DNA of 64,000 bases from Neckera pumila. Its lineage: Eukaryota; Streptophyta; Bryopsida; Hypnales; Neckeraceae. Within the stretch, counting starts at the first letter, position 1, and each line of letters starts with the position of its first letter. Made by a program: the position numbers and the translations under genes. The notes beneath the pieces were generated by a model. The model did no database searches. It was not told the origin of the DNA and saw nothing but the letters and a program-made list of their open reading frames with translations. The stretch covers positions 12,042,520 through 12,106,519 of the forward strand of contig OZ018409.1 of the NCBI GenBank assembly GCA_963969595.1, read 5' to 3'. Shown here piece by piece: positions 23,528 to 34,750 of the stretch.

Positions 23528-24972
23528 AAGCTGGCAATGCAGAGGCGAGCAGCAAAGCGTAGAGGTGAAGACACGACTCACCTACCACCTCTCCAGGAGG
23601 TGCAAAGTGTGTGGACAAGTACTCCCATTGCCCACCAACAAATGTACAGCAATCGTTTCTGGCATTACCCTCAGCCATGTTTCAACTTGCACGCATCTGT
23701 ACCTGGACCATCAAATGTAGGAGGTATGACTATCTACAAGCTTTGCCACTGAAGATGCAGGAAAGAAAGAGAGAGGGAGCAACATAGGACAGTTGAGGAA
23801 GGCAGGGACAGAGGGAACTGCAACAGCTTGGCGACCGACGTTACTGGGGAGGAGGACGACCACGCTGGAGGATCGACGCAAGACATAACAGGGGAGCAAC
23901 AAAGAACATGATGGAGCGAGACGTTAATGGACAGAGGAAGACGAACGCAGGGGAATTTCAAAAACCCAACAGCGATCCGATGCGGCGAGGCTGCAACAGC
24001 GGGAAGGCAAGGATCCAATGCGGAGAGACTGCAACGCCGGTGAAGTAGGGATCCGATGTGGGGAGCCTCTGCAACGGAGTTCCCAACGGCCACAAATGGC
24101 GGAGGTTGCCTGGGAAAGATCGGGCAATAGGACAGCAAGAGCACTTCAGCGTGGGAGGACGATGGAATTTTTGAATTTCTACAGCCAGTTCCACGCGCTT
24201 TTAGGATTAGGATGCTTTTACTTAAAGCGTCATGTGGGCAAGTTTAAGTGCAGTCTAACACGCGGATTTATGTGGGAACATCTTCTTCACAATGTACAAA
24301 GCGGCAGTTGTCAGGCTTTCAGTGTGAGTTGCTGACATAGTCATGGGTGCATTTTGAAATGTAAGCAGATGCATTAAAAAGTTTTATGAACAATATTGAA
24401 CTTCGCATTCATGGCTTCTTCAACTGACATGCTCTCTTCACAGGCACTCTTCTCTTTATTATTATTGCACTCCAAGAACATTAATTTATACCTACGCACA
24501 TGCTTCTTCTTTAAATCATATTAAATTCATGGAGACTCTGAAAATTTTGATTTCACTTCCCATCAAACTGCTCTTTAATTCTCAATCCACCAAAAATTTC
24601 AGAATCATGTTTCCATACTCTTTTTCCTCCACAAACCTGTTCTTTTCCTTAAACGGACGACTTAAGAGCCTCCTACCATACCATTGATTGCTTACCATCC
24701 AAAAATTAGAGGAAAGGGGATACTTGGAGGGTTGTAGGAGATACTCTGACGTCTGTATTATTGAATTGATTGTGCACCTAAACCAAATCTGCCGTTGGCC
24801 GGCATCTTCTACAGATTCAAATGGTATGTGTAAGTTAACGCCAAGCCTGTCAAGCGAACTTATCGATAGCGATGGCATTTAACAACCTGTAACTTATTGG
24901 GCAGCAGTCGGTCACTCGGTCTTCTGATGACGTTGCGTCTGTATTTAGTTTTAAGCAGGCCCCACGTACTAA
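23528..24972. other. Unassigned region with short GC-richer repeats
   Basis: About 23760-24150 is GC-richer than its surroundings. Near 23974-24080 a unit of about 38 bp ('ggatccgatgcgg' then 'ctgcaac') recurs three times imperfectly. Antisense frames here are probably shadows. No gene recognized up to 24972. Confidence 0.4.
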
Positions 24973-25470
24973 GACCATCCGCAATGCTGGCCCAGTATAT
25001 GGCCTAGTATCGGTATATCTAACTTTTGAACGCCAAATAATTAGAATTTGAAAATTATCTTATTGGAAGCGCATCGGCAAGAACTTGGAGAAGGGATAAG
25101 AAAATTCAATATTAGACATTGGACAATTACTTCAAAAGCAAGGTACAAATCTGAAATTATAGAGGTCTTAGCAAATCATGGTTACCAAAGCAACATTTGG
25201 CCATTGATCCTCTAAAATTTGCCAAATGTGGAGGGTCAATGACCAAATGTTGCTTTGGTAACCGTCATTTGCTAAGACATCTATAATTTCAGATTTGTGC
25301 CTTGCTTTTGAAGTACTTGTCCAATGTCTAATATTGAACTTTCTTGTCCCTTCTCCAAGTTCTTTCCAATGCGCTTCCAATGAGACAATTTTCAAATTCT
25401 AATTATTTGGTGTTCAAAAGTTAGATATACCGATACTGGGCCATATACTGGGCCAGCATTGCAGATGGTC
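24973..25470. mobile_element. Fold-back MITE with about 240-bp arms and TAA duplication
   Basis: Flanked by TAA at 24970-24972 and 25471-25473. Starts GACCATCCGCAATGCTGGCC, and the inverse of the other end is GACCATCTGCAATGCTGGCC. Inverted similarity continues across almost the whole 498 bp (about 92% by eye), leaving a loop of about 20 bases around 25212-25232. A transcript would fold into a very long hairpin. Confidence 0.85.
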
Positions 25471-25642
25471 TAACATACAAAAGGCTACTACCCTACGTGA
25501 AGATCAAATTTAGACATAAATTAAGTTTTGGGGGGAATGTCTGAATGTTTGGATATTACAAGTGAAATGTCCAAAATGTAGTAGAAAAATTTCATCCACA
25601 TTGTTGGAATTTTTGAATAATTCTGAAAACCTACATTACATC

Positions 25643-26286
25643 TTAATCCCTAAGTGCCCAAGGCACCTAATTGTGGTGTTTGCAAAACTTTGAAGTTAAA
25701 TAAAACCTAACCAAGTTGCTATTTTTAGTAGGTTATATTTTTAGAAAGTTCTTCTTGAAGTCTAGTTTTAGCTACAAAAAATTGATCTTGAAAATAAATG
25801 ATATTGAATTTTCTATTCATGATTTTGTACAAGGGTACCTAGTGCAATCTTGACTTCCCGTAGTGTTGAGAGTTCTTGGAAATGAGCCTCAAATACACTA
25901 GATCTTGGAGAAAAAATCACATTCAAAATTCATTTAAAAAAATTATAGAGTAGATTTTAAGAAGCCATAAATTGATTGGGGTTATACAAGTTAAGCTCTT
26001 TAACTTCATATTTTTTTGGTCACCAACTTTTTAGATTTGATTTGTGTAAAGAAGATTGAAAGATTTTTGCAGTTTTAGCACCTTCATGGTCAAACATTAT
26101 AATCTTTCACTCCATAAGTGATATTGTTGTGTTTTCTTTTCCTATGAGATCTCTAACATGTCTATTTTGAATTTGTACGGTTACAATTCAAAAAAATTGA
26201 TATAACTTATCAAAATGTTGGCATTTTGTTCAATTCAGAGCAAATTCTAGGAAGCCCAAAACAGGCCTTGGGCATTTAGGGGTTAA
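25643..26286. mobile_element. TTAA-bounded non-autonomous element D
   Basis: Starts TTAA-TCCCTAAGTGCCCAAGG, and the inverse of its end is TTAA-CCCCTAAATGCCCAAGG, a 20-bp terminal repeat. It is 644 bp with no coding frame. A diverged copy interrupted by a 2-kb insertion lies at about 30121-32829. Confidence 0.75.
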
Positions 26287-26823
26287 GCCCCACATGTCAC
26301 ATTATCCTAAACAAGAAAACCTCAAAGTTGTCAAATACAAAAAAATTTGGATGCCGGAATGCCGAAACCGAAATACCAATAGTTTTAGTTGTCAAAATCC
26401 TTTGCATCCAAAAAAGAAAGTATTCCGGCATTCAAGTGCCAAATCAGACCTTCACGTATGGTACCACTTTTTTTACCATTTCAATCCATACAATATTTTG
26501 TAATTTCATTCATTGTTAAAGTAGGAATATATTGCCAAAATATTCCCTGGAAAAAAAATCATTGCTTTTTAGCAAAAAGATATTTATCCCCCCTATTTTA
26601 GTTACAATGATCCTACTAATCTTCAATGATATTGTAGGGCAGTGTTTTTTGGGGGCTTTTCGGACAAATGGTTATGTGGCCTTTCTTTCAAGAAGTTTTT
26701 TTTTGACAAAAATGAAATGGAATTTCATAGCAAGAGGTTCTTTCAAGAAGGTTTTGAGCTTCTTAGAGGGGGTGAATTGACGGAAGCCAATTTTCTATTT
26801 TATTTTATTTTTTTTTTGAATTA

Positions 26824-26910
26824 AATGAAATGAAATTTCATTGCAAGAGATAAATACAAACCGCCAGCCACAGGTGGCCTGGAAGGAGGATACCTGTGAA
26901 TATGCAATTT
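26824..26910. repeat. Dispersed repeat end, copy 1 ('gccagccacaggtggc')
   Basis: 'gaaatttcattgcaagaga', then 'gccagccacaggtggcctgg'. The same order of motifs is seen at 28638-28705. This may be the shared 3' end of a LINE-type or other retroelement, but no reverse transcriptase is nearby. Confidence 0.45.
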
Positions 26911-27339
26911 TGAGTATGTCGTTTTTGTATGCAATCTTTGTATGTGCTGGCTCTGCACGATGGAGATGAAATGAGGTTTTGAATACATTTTGGTAAAAGT
27001 GTGCAGAGCCATCCTTATAGTCTAATATTTTTTAGCACATTTTTTTTTTCTATAGGCTTGAAGCTCTCCATTTTTTTTGAGGAACTGGTCATTTAATTGC
27101 CAAATAAAATCCACTGAAGGGGTGCGCTTATAGTTGTGCAACAAGCTATGTGCATGGACCTTTTTATGACCACATTTTACCCGTGTGGAAAACATTAGGA
27201 ACTTTTTATTTGTCACGCATGATTAAATTTGCAAATTTTAAATTCATATTTGTAATTTGAGACCCCCAAATTAGCTAGAAAAGGTACTCAAACCAGGGGG
27301 GCTTTTTTTTTACATTCACCCTTGGCTGGACCCTGCTTT

Positions 27340-27660
27340 CGGCACGTTGCACAACTATAAGTGCGTCCCCACAGTGGTATCGTCAGGATTACATTGAGTT
27401 GTGCTTATCTACTGGCAGGTAATTCAATACTTTCATCAACAAAGTTCAGAAGGCAAACATCCAGTTTGCATCTATGTTTATAAGTTCTTGCTCTTCTAGC
27501 TTGCTTGCTTGTCTGAAATTTTGCAGCACTTAGAAATCGATATCTCTCTATTTCCTCTCATACTCTTGTGCATGCCGCTCAGGCTGTTGGAGATGGGAAC
27601 GGGACTGCCAAGGAGTGCCTGCAAGATGTTGCTAGTCAAGAGAGTGCCACCACGTTCTAA
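27340..27660 (+). pseudogene. Possible two-exon gene fragment, unidentified
   Basis: A segment ending at a GTAATT donor near 27419 can be joined in phase to one after 'ttttgcag' at 27527. The joined frame reads GIVRITLSCAYLLA, then ALRNRYLSISSHTLVHAAQA, then VGDGNGTAKECLQDVASQE, and then a stop. The translation is protein-like but matches nothing I know, and no upstream exons were found. It could be a captured gene piece or chance. Confidence 0.22.
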
Positions 27661-27839
27661 TTAATTATTTGATTAAATCACATTTCAGCTTTTTGAGATC
27701 TTGAACTCACGCTTCCATGAAAGGAGCGGGAATCTTTCACATATATCCATCACTCGGATGCTGCGACGAATCAATACCATTTTGTTTTTCTATCGTGTGG
27801 TGGGACAGCTTGTAAAGGTTCAGGAGTTGTATACATAGA

Positions 27840-28595
27840 TTAACCCCTAAAAGACCATTGTCCATTTGGTGGACAAATGGTATTTGGGGTAGGTACCTAC
27901 GGGCTGAATTTTTGTCCTAATTTTTTATAACTTTTTTTGAAGATAGAAAAATTGACAAGCTTTGAGAGAATATATATATTTTCTCAATCGATACCTGGGA
28001 ACAAAAGTTATGTCCAAATAAGCTCGAAATAGGAGAGAGGGGGCAACAAAAATTAAAAAAAAAAAAAAAATTTTGAATTAAATTTTTTTTTTCTCATAGA
28101 TTATATTTTTGTCTACATTTGAAGCTTTGATTCATTCCATTCGGATTTTTTATGAGAAAGTTATGGAGATACTTCTTTTGGGGGCAACTAGAGCATCTTC
28201 CTTCTATCTTGTAACTACTTCTATTTAGCAATTCTTTTAATGAATAAAAATTAAGTTTTTTTGAGTTTGTTTTTTCCTAGAATCTCAACTCAATTCTCCA
28301 CCATAAATATGTAAAGCTCAAAATGTTGTAGTACAAAAAATTAAAGTTAAGAAGGTTCAAAGTCAAATAATCTTGTCCCGTAGTGTGCTGAAAAACTTGT
28401 TTTTTCACTTGAAACGTAAATATCTTGCAATAACTTTTGAAATCTTTTCCACACATTTTCATACTAATTAGGTGTAAGATCCTACGGTTAGATGTGCAAA
28501 AAAAACAGTTTTCAAATTCTTTTACTCTTTGCTATAGAAATGGCAGTTTTGAGTGTTTTTTGGCAAAAAAATGGCATTGGTCCTTTAGGGGTTAA
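27840..28595. mobile_element. TTAA-bounded non-autonomous element F
   Basis: Starts TTAA-CCCCTAAAAGACCATTG and ends GGTCCTTTAGGGG-TTAA; 756 bp. Its interior is clearly related to element B (shared 'ctcatagattatatttttgt' and 'gtgtaagatcctacggttag') with an internal deletion. No coding frame. Confidence 0.75.
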
Positions 28596-28637
28596 TAACC
28601 ACATTACATTGTTTGAATTTACATTTTTTTCTTTTTG

Positions 28638-28790
28638 AAATAAATGAAATGGAATTTCATTGCAAGGATAAAAAACAAACACACCAGCCACAGGTGGCTT
28701 GGCGCAAACAAAGATTCAACGACCAAAGACATACATACCAGACAACACAACACATAGAAAGGCCGTGAGGCCCTTTTTGGCCAGCCCCAA
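28638..28790. repeat. Dispersed repeat end, copy 2
   Basis: 'ggaatttcattgcaaggata', then 'ccagccacaggtggcttggc', followed by sequence not present in copy 1 ('ggccgtgaggcccttttt'). Orientation is unknown. Confidence 0.45.
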
Positions 28791-30120
28791 TTGGAGGAGT
28801 TCTGTAGGAAAATCGGACAATTTCCTAACTTCTAGAAGTTGGCTTGAATTCCCAAGGGGGTCACTTAGCTCATTTTAAAAATCATGTGCGGCATAATATA
28901 GAGAGCAATTTATTCTTTTGAAATAAAATTTATAAAAGACTTACAAATAAATTAGGGAGCATAGAAAGGAGGAGATCCAATATAAATAATTTAGGTAGCC
29001 TAAAAATATGGGCCATTCAAAATTTGTACAAGTAATTATGGAGCTACATAAATGAATCCCCTGTATTGTCAATAGTAGGATCCGTTTTGTACTAAAGGGG
29101 TTGGATGAGAAATACTCCATCTTTGGAGGTTTACATGGATGAACCTTCACTTCAGTTGAACGACGAGTGAGAGCTGAAGGTCTAGTATTCTTGCTGTTTT
29201 GCTGTGTTGCCATTGGCTTTATTCTCGCATGCTGTTGATATTATTAAGGGCTTAGGTTTTCACGCTTTTGAAGTTTAGTCTGCGGTTATGTTTGATTCGA
29301 TTTCATTTAGGGTTGGGATGTGAGATGATTTTGATCCAAGGTGAGGGAATCTCTTTCTAAAGACACATTTCAAGTTCAGAGAAGTTGAAACACCATCAAG
29401 TCCTTCGATCAGGTAAGGTACTGTCATCTGTCATGATTGCATTTCCATATTTTAAAGAAATCCATTTCTATTGATGATTTATAATGGAATTCAGCAATGG
29501 AGTTATTTACGCATTTTTGTGTGGGCCGTGTGTATTTGGAAGTGTATGTGTTTGGGGATCCATTAATAGTCCAGTATTATGATTGAAGAAAGCAAGAAAA
29601 AGTTCTGTCATGACCATGCATTGTTCCTAAACTCACAATGCATACTTCTTTTAGATGTACTTTTTTTCATTATTATTTTGCTTTTACTTTGCTTTGGAAT
29701 TTGCTTTTTTTCCTTATAAATAATACCCTAACAAAATTTGCATTGGCATAAAAATTATAAGTAATGCTATGGACTATAATATAGGCTATTTTTCCAAATT
29801 ATGTAATTATAGGGACCCTTTTATTTTCACCTAGGAGGTAAATAGCCCCCTATAAAATACCATATTGCCGCATGTGGTGTACAAAATATACATAGAGTGA
29901 CCTCTCTGAGCTCAAAATCTTTAATTTTTACCCGAAAGTCGTCCTGAAAAGTGACAATTTTATCAGGTGAAATCTTCCATTTTTTAATGTGATTTGGCAA
30001 TTTTCTGGATTTTTTTTTCATTTTTCCATTTTCTTGAATGTGGAAAATGAGGTCGGCTTTGTGTTATTGTGAGTTTTTTTTCACTCTTTTGTTTGTTGCT
30101 TTCAAGTATCCTTGACAGTA
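28791..30120. other. Intergenic region, one short unidentified minus frame
   Basis: A minus frame, 29213-28941, starts MATQQNSKNTRPSALTRRST and could be a first exon, but it has no recognizable motif and no clear continuation. The remainder is AT-rich with no signals I can support. Confidence 0.3.
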
Positions 30121-32829
30121 ATTGAACCTGGCCAAGCCCCTACCATCCATGTGATTTTTTTTTGGTATTGATATTACTTTGAAGTTAAATAAAACTTAAC
30201 TAAATTGCTTTTATTAGTAGTTTTTATTTTTTTAAATTATTTCTGAAGTCTAGTTTTAGCATCAAAAATCTGATTTGAAAATGATTGATTATGATTTTTC
30301 TATTCAAGATTTTGTGCAAGGGTGTCCATTGCAATCTTGAATTTTTGTAGTGCTGAGAGCTCTTGGAAATCACTAGAATAAAACTGAGGCCTAGGGAGGG
30401 CCGTCTGAGCCTTGTTCCCAAGCCGGTCTCACTACTTGATTACAGTGTTCACGAATGCTCTGGAAAGTAGGGAGCATTGTTGAACGTTGGCAGCTGTCCT
30501 AGTTCGTGCCAATTCTTCCATTCCTGCACCCGTCATTTCTAAGTTGGCGTCAGTTTTCGTAAGCGATGCCTCCTTTTTTTTGGATTCTCTTGCATAACGT
30601 GGCCGGGCTTGTGGCATACTAGTCTCCTACGCTATGAATCCATGATCGAACCACACTGACGATTTTAATAATAGCTTTTCACTAAACCGCAACTTAATGC
30701 TGGAATTCCTTTGTAGTAATGAAGAAGGCTGCGATGGTGACGACTGATGGACTAAATTAGAAAAAGGCTGAATGACACCATAAATGCCAGGATGTGGCCA
30801 CCGTTGTTTTTCTTGAGCGTGCCGTAGAAGGAGAAATCGACGTTCATCCCGATTGCCCAGGTGTCACAGTCACTTGTCTCGTTCTTCGATAATTGCCAAT
30901 CCAACTTCAACGTTTATTCGGCACTTGAGCTTCAATTGTACAGTACGTAGTCTGTGGAACATCGACATAGCTTATTTGTTGTTCTTCTCTACTTGGCAAA
31001 GAAATGCACTAGCACAATGGAGTACATGATGTCATTGTGGTTCAAACTTATAGAAATTATTAAGGAGATTCTGTTTCTATCAACTTCAACACCACAAGGG
31101 TGTGTCTACAAAGCAAGGGACCCTACCAGTTGTTTCGCCTCAAGTGTTTTCCTAATCAGGTCAATCGAACTGCGCTTCTTGTGGTAGAAATTGCGTCATT
31201 CTTCATTTTTAGCATCACACGTTCACCTTTGACAACTGCCTATAAGCATTTTGGATTGAAGGGTGCGTTTCTTACCATCTGATTGTAGTGCGACATGAAC
31301 TTGGGTATCCCGTTCTACGGTTAATCATTACGGTGGTAAAGCAGCTAGTGCAGTGTTCTTTCTTTCCATGTGAAGACGAAAATCTTTGAATTCCAACCTG
31401 CTTCAATGCTATCTAGTTTCATTGATACAAAGTAGCTCCTCAGCAAGAGCTTGACATTCAAGTGCATGCTGTGCGATAGACCACTGTTGTCCACTACTAT
31501 CTTTTCAATTCCGACCTAGACAACACTTCCATCTGATAATGGCTCATATATACTAAAGTATGCAGTAAAAATTTAGATAAACTATAATTTATGCTCTGAG
31601 TTGCTATTGAATTAGCTCAAAAGGGGTCCAATATACTTTCAGACAAAGCTCTACGTTTGGCTTCAGATTGGCAACACTAAGTAGTTCACACTTCCAATTT
31701 GCAGTCATAATTTTCCATTGCTTAAGGTGTTGTTCCTAGTCTCACCTGCAGTGTTCAGCTTTGTTTCCTTTTGCAGTTGAATTATAAACTTCGTCCTATA
31801 TGTCAATGAAGGTTCAGTTGCTAGATCTAAGTGCCACATGTTCTGCTTGGGGGTCCATTATCTAATATATATATGACAGTCATGTTTGGTAATTAGGAAA
31901 ATTTCAATGCGGTAGAGTTGTCATGATCCGATTCCTTGTGCCTTGTGCCTATTCAATTGATTTACAGGTTCACTTCAACAAATTGAAGATTTGTGGCCTC
32001 ATTGAAATGATAAGACCCTAAATTGGAAGTGCTGATTGTGAGGTACGTACAAAAGCCCTGCCAGAAAATCACAGAATTGGAACGAAGTCGCGTGGCGTAA
32101 GCAATCATCAAATGAATCGACCTAAAACCTAAAACAAATTTGGAGAAAACCTTCACCAAAATGCTCGAATACAGTGCCTTGAAGGTCTGTAGCACTAACG
32201 GGTCAGGACGGGTCTCTCAAATCAATGATGGGTTGGTGTTTGGCGGGACTGCCTTGTTTGCAGGTGGCGATCCATGAAAGGCAGAATGAGCATCGTCATC
32301 AGTTTCCCCACCACGTCAACAACTTGCATGGAAGAGAATTTTTTAATGAGAGCAGTAGTTTTCACCTCGGGAACGGGCAGGGAACTCACAGCCCTTCCCA
32401 GGGTCCATTTTCCTTCTAATGGAGCCTCAAATACACTAGATCTTGGAGAAAAAATCACATTAGAAATTCATTTATAAAAAATATAGAGTAGATTTTGATA
32501 AGCCATAAATTGATTGGACTCATGTATATTAGGCCCTCTAACCTCATATTTTTGGGGGACCAAATTTTTAGTTTTGACATGTGAAAAAAGGACTGAAAGA
32601 CTTTGAATCATTTTTGTAGTTTTAACACCCTTGGGATTTAACATTATAATCTTTCAATTCATAAGTGATGACATTATATTTTCTTTTTCTATGTGATCTC
32701 TAACTTGTCTAGTTTGAATTTGTAAGGTTACAATTAAAAAATTGATGCAACTTATCAAAATGTTGGTTTTTTGTTCAATTTAGAGCAAATTCTTAGAAGT
32801 TCAAAAAAGGCCTTGGGCATTTAGAGGTT
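30121..32829. mobile_element. Diverged TTAA-type element (copy of D) split by an insertion
   Basis: 30173-30370 and 32422-32829 align with 25690-26286 of element D ('tttgaagttaaataaaac', 'gcctcaaatacactagatct', 'tagagtagatttt', 'ggccttgggcattta'). The left terminus has decayed and its exact start is uncertain. The right end reads 'ggcatttagaggtta'. The two halves are separated by about 2.05 kb of unrelated DNA. Confidence 0.65.
30371..32421. mobile_element. 2.05-kb insertion with CACTA-like ends and possible captured gene pieces
   Basis: The boundaries follow from comparison with intact element D. The insert begins CACTAGAATAAAA, and the inverse of its end is CATTAGAAGGAAAA, a short imperfect inverted repeat of CACTA type. 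No target duplication is visible, so the class is tentative. A minus frame (32458-32222) with VSSLPVPEVKTTALIKKFSS then VVDVVGKLMTML weakly resembles the start of a glycolipid-transfer-protein domain. Another minus frame (30617-30432) is unidentified. It may be a non-autonomous element that picked up host exons. Confidence 0.45.
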
Positions 32830-33196
32830 AGGTTAATCCTTCAAGGCCCAAAGCCTTTTTGGGTTTAAAAACATCAGTACCTTTGAAGTAATACAACTCA
32901 AAATGTTAGTAAGGTATAAAAATCTCAACCGTACAATCTTGTAGTGTATGTGTTGCGGATGATGTGAATCAAATTTGGAGTCATTTGACCGTCTAGATTG
33001 CAAGGTTATAATGTTTTAGTGTAGAAAAAAGATGTTGAAATTTTCCTAGAAACACATTTGGAGGTGAAATTCGATTTCTAAACCTCTTCAAATGAAAAAA
33101 AATTAAACTACAAAGTGATTCAAAATCAACATACAAACACATTGTCTTAATATGTCTGCAAAATGGCTTTCAAATGTCAAAAAATAGCAAGAAAAG

Positions 33197-33464
33197 TGTA
33201 ATAAGCTGGCGCTCAAGAATTTGATCTTGGTGGTGACCTTCAATTACTACTTGATTATCTTCCTCTTCCAATCTTATCCTTCCATGCATGGAAGCGGAAG
33301 CACCAGAGTAGCTCCAGTGCCTCCTAAAATTAGCCACAAGACTGCAATTTTGCTAACTTTAGCCTTGGCATAGCATACTAAAAGTAGAGCACACATGCTT
33401 AGCTCTTCATCAGATTCATTTCCGTAATTTAGTATCATGTGCTCTCAGAGCTTACTCCCTTATA
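33197..33464 (+). repeat. 5' LTR of the gypsy element
   Basis: 268 bp, beginning TGTAATAAGC and ending CTCCCTTATA. It pairs with 41203-41512, from which it differs by scattered substitutions and two short insertions in the 3' LTR. Confidence 0.85.
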
Positions 33465-33510
33465 TTTGAATCTGATCATCTTTACTCACAAATTGTTGAG
33501 CATTGACGTT

Positions 33511-34750
33511 ATGGACGAGCAACAGCAACTTGTGGTGACCTTGGCTCAAAGAGCCTCTCACCTATTGGCTAGCAGTAATTGCGAGGAGTTTGTAGAGGCA
33601 AAGTTACAAGGACATTTGCAACGGCAAGGCCTATCGGATGAAGAAACGATGAGTATATTTCAATTAATGAGATAGTGAATAGACGGAAGGATGAGCGCTC
33701 AAGTACTGTCCAGGAATTGGGAGACTCCAGCCTTGATCCAAAGCGCCTAGGGCAATTGGCCCAATATGCAGCAACTCCAACGAGATTTGGAGTCTGAATA
33801 ATTAAGGAGCAAATTGGCGGCACTGAAGCAGCAACAAGCAATAGCAACACCTGTATCCGCACCACCAGCACAACAAAATGTCAGGCAGCTCATGTTTTTC
33901 AATCCTGAGCGGTTTGAAGGAGACTGTGCAGTTTATTCTCTCTTCCGCCGGCAAATGGCAAACAAGATGGAGTATGACGTTGATCAATATATCACAGAAA
34001 GATTGAGGGTTGGATACATATTTTCCTACCTTACGAGAAAGGCTGCATTAGTGACGCAACCTTGGTTGCATATGGAGGTAACAACCACCGCTGAGAGACT
34101 TTGGGGGTTCCTAAATGATCAATTTGAAGACCCTCACCAACGTGAGAGGGCTCTGGACAAATTACAAGGGATGAAGCAAGCGAAGCATTTGGTGTGGGAT
34201 TTCTACGCGGATTTCAACAAGCAAGTATTGTTGGCGAGAGCAGAACTAGGCGGCTCCATAAAAAGGCGATGTTTACCCGAGGTTGTATGCCATGCTACAA
34301 AAATCTATTGTTTTCATTTCTCAGGATTTGTCGTTTGGGAGATTAATGAATGAAGTTGTGCGTGTTTCCGATGTGCATTACCACACTAGCTTGCAAGCAA
34401 CGGGGATAGGCCGTAGTAGCTCGTTGACTGCTTCAGCAGCTATCATTGGTGGGGATCCGATGGATTGGGATTCGACATGAGTGGGCTTGGCAACAGCTCA
34501 CGAAGGACAAACCAAACGTACAAAGTGGGTGAATCAGGAAGAGATTGAAAAACAAAGGAAGGAAAGGTGTTGCCTTAGGTGCGGTGCAACAAATCGTTAT
34601 ATCAGTGCATGCTCCTACCGACCAGCACGGCCAAGTTCCAACAAGCGGAGTTCCAATGAGCGTGTTCTTGTCAATCAAGCACGTTCCAATCCAGCAATTG
34701 TGCAAGCAAAACTCACACCAAAGGTTGGTAGTCAGTCAGGATCCGGGTTG
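33511..34750 (+). pseudogene. gag region of the gypsy element
   Basis: Frames 33511-33675, 33814-34353 and 34481-34762 together make a gag polyprotein. The capsid-like region contains LMFFNPERFEGDCAVYSLFR and LWGFLNDQFEDPHQRERALD. A degenerate zinc knuckle, CCLRCGATNRYISAC, has Tyr where the knuckle's His should be. A stop (33673-33675) and frameshifts separate the pieces. It would have packaged the element's RNA; now inactive. Confidence 0.8.

Noticed and set aside
23734..24144. Long minus-strand Ser/Pro/Leu-rich frames after the pogo-type transposase
   Set aside because: Composition follows the imperfect GATCC-containing repeats; no motif and several overlapping frames.
32222..32477. Plus-strand frames over the putative captured exon
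   Set aside because: Low complexity and no family match; only the minus frame shows a weak domain-like pattern.
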